Shown one piece after another: positions 63,337 through 64,000 of a stretch of DNA of 64,000 nucleotides. The translations under genes and the position numbers were made by a program. How positions within the stretch are numbered: the first letter of the stretch is position 1; each line of letters begins with the position of its first letter. The stretch comes from Sediminitomix flava (lineage in GTDB: Bacteria > Bacteroidota > Bacteroidia > Cytophagales > Flammeovirgaceae). The stretch spans positions 1,364,001 through 1,428,000 of the forward strand of contig NZ_QGDO01000001.1 of the NCBI RefSeq assembly GCF_003149185.1, read 5' to 3'. The notes under the pieces are model-generated. The model was not told the DNA's origin. It did not search any database and saw only the letters and a list, made by a program, of their open reading frames with translations.

Positions 63337-64000
63337 TTAATTATCAAAAATAGAATTAAGAATAAATGCGGCTCTGTAGCCTGCGGCAGCTAATCTTTCT
63401 TCCATTCGTGGTACAAATTCGTACATATAATCATAAGAAAGCTCAGGTAAACCATTCTCATTTGTCCGATCATACAAGGTATTATAAATTTCTTCCCTAA
63501 GTTCCACAGACTCCTCTGCCCAAACTTTTACCTTATCCTTTTCCCATCTAGCTTTATTTGCTGCTTGATTTTTCTCAATCATTAAGGTGTATTCCGAAAA
63601 ACTTAATTGTTGTTTTTCAATAATATCTGTATCCCAAATCGCATGTAAACTTTCCTTTTCAGAGAAGAACATGACCTTAATTTTATTTCCTCCCAAATCT
63701 CTATTTTTCCCTACGTGCATCGGTTGGTGAATATCGCCAACAAAGTGAATCAGAAAAGCTAGAGCTGTTGCTTTAGTTGAATTAGCTAACGATTCTACAT
63801 TATTTTCCTTCATCAAATTTTCAAAAGCTTGGGTTGCTTTTACATCATCTTTCAAAACTAAAGTCATAAATTCAATGGCCTCCATCACATCTTGGATACC
63901 TTCTTTCTCATTTCCTGCATCGATAACTTGCTGTACAGTTTTATCAGAATTTACCGTTGTATAATGCCAACTAAAAGTAAAAGCCCAGTTCTTATTTGAT
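63337..64000 (-). CDS. S1/P1-family nuclease (5' end cut by window)
   Basis: The frame is open to base 64000, so about 220 C-terminal residues are present and the N-terminus with its signal peptide and first zinc ligands is missing. Visible S1/P1 features: WAFTFSWHYTTV near the cut, ATALAFLIHFVGDIHQPMHVGKNRDLGGNKIKV (zinc-ligand H and D-x-H-x-P-x-H), and SLHAIWDTDIIE. The internal GTG/ATG at 63883-63888 is not the start. S1/P1 enzymes are secreted zinc nucleases that cut single-stranded DNA or RNA for phosphate or nucleoside supply. It converges with the peroxidase gene. Confidence 0.92.
   Translation of the reverse strand, partial: SNKNWAFTFSWHYTTVNSDKTVQQVIDAGNEKEGIQDVMEAIEFMTLVLKDDVKATQAFENLMKENNVESLANSTKATALAFLIHFVGDIHQPMHVGKNRDLGGNKIKVMFFSEKESLHAIWDTDIIEKQQLSFSEYTLMIEKNQAANKARWEKDKVKVWAEESVELREEIYNTLYDRTNENGLPELSYDYMYEFVPRMEERLAAAGYRAAFILNSIFDN

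Noticed and set aside
1-64000. CRISPR arrays, insertion sequences, prophage or tRNA genes
   Set aside because: No regularly spaced direct repeats, transposase, integrase or phage motifs, and no cloverleaf-like GC-rich segment with a tRNA anticodon arm was found in any gap.

Overview
The window looks like a chromosomal segment of a low-GC member of the Bacteroidota, most likely a Cytophagales / Flammeovirga-type marine bacterium (inference). The basis is the AT-rich composition, several promoters of the Bacteroidota form (TTTG, about 19-20 nt, TAnnTTTG), and a gene set typical of that phylum: TPR-PD40 proteins, DUF1573, YfiR/DUF4154, SiaB/SiaC families, M16 lipoprotein peptidase, Fer4_19-CDGSH, PhoX-like and diheme peroxidase lipoproteins. 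No transposase, integrase, phage gene, tRNA, rRNA or CRISPR array was seen.

Layout. 1-7.2 kb (minus strand): a cut-off TPR-PD40 protein, a lipoprotein plus an ATE-family aminoacyl-tRNA-protein transferase-like gene, then a two-gene McrB/McrC-like coiled-coil ATPase plus PD-(D/E)XK nuclease pair. 7.2-7.8 kb: no gene, but a promoter, nested stems and a strong terminator that together look like an undescribed structured RNA on the minus strand. 7.8-12.6 kb: trmD, a retropepsin-PDZ protease, alanine dehydrogenase, a MerR-like regulator and a tiny lipoprotein. 12.7-24.3 kb (plus strand): a signalling island of CheR, a receiver-less CheB, a membrane GAF protein, a large Cache-like/HAMP/GAF/PAS/PAS/PP2C phosphatase, SiaB-like kinase and SiaC-like target, followed by a TerB-like/ABCG transporter and two exported proteins. 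24.3-35.4 kb: TPR protein, OmpA protein, M16 peptidase, Fe-S protein, a second SiaC/SiaB pair, DUF1573 protein, MATE pump and a 49-residue basic protein. 35.4-42.6 kb (minus): pdhB, OmpA-TPR lipoprotein, glycosyltransferase, ybaB, clpX, clpP. 42.9-49.7 kb: a divergent DUF2202 protein and an envelope-sensing operon (TPR-PD40, YfiR-like, hybrid histidine kinase), then a seven-repeat propeller-like protein. 49.9-54.3 kb: pheA with an attenuator-like hairpin, hisB, a VF530 protein and two membrane proteins. 54.4-64 kb (plus): AddB-like nuclease, a four-gene redox operon built round a YedZ-like/Rieske fusion (with a 29-residue translationally coupled microprotein), a PhoX-like/diheme peroxidase pair, and a cut-off S1/P1 nuclease.

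How genes may work together. The 15.0-19.5 kb genes form a SiaA-SiaB-SiaC type partner-switching module: the PP2C enzyme would dephosphorylate the SiaC-like protein that the SiaB-like kinase phosphorylates at the conserved threonine. A second kinase/target pair at 31.2-32.1 kb has no phosphatase next to it. The most promising undescribed items are the structured RNA beside the McrBC-like pair, the split CheR/CheB-GAF-SiaABC locus with its adjacent TerB-ABC exporter, the YedZ-Rieske operon with its microprotein and its C/H-motif partner, and the pheA leader. All functional statements rest on motif reading without database searches.
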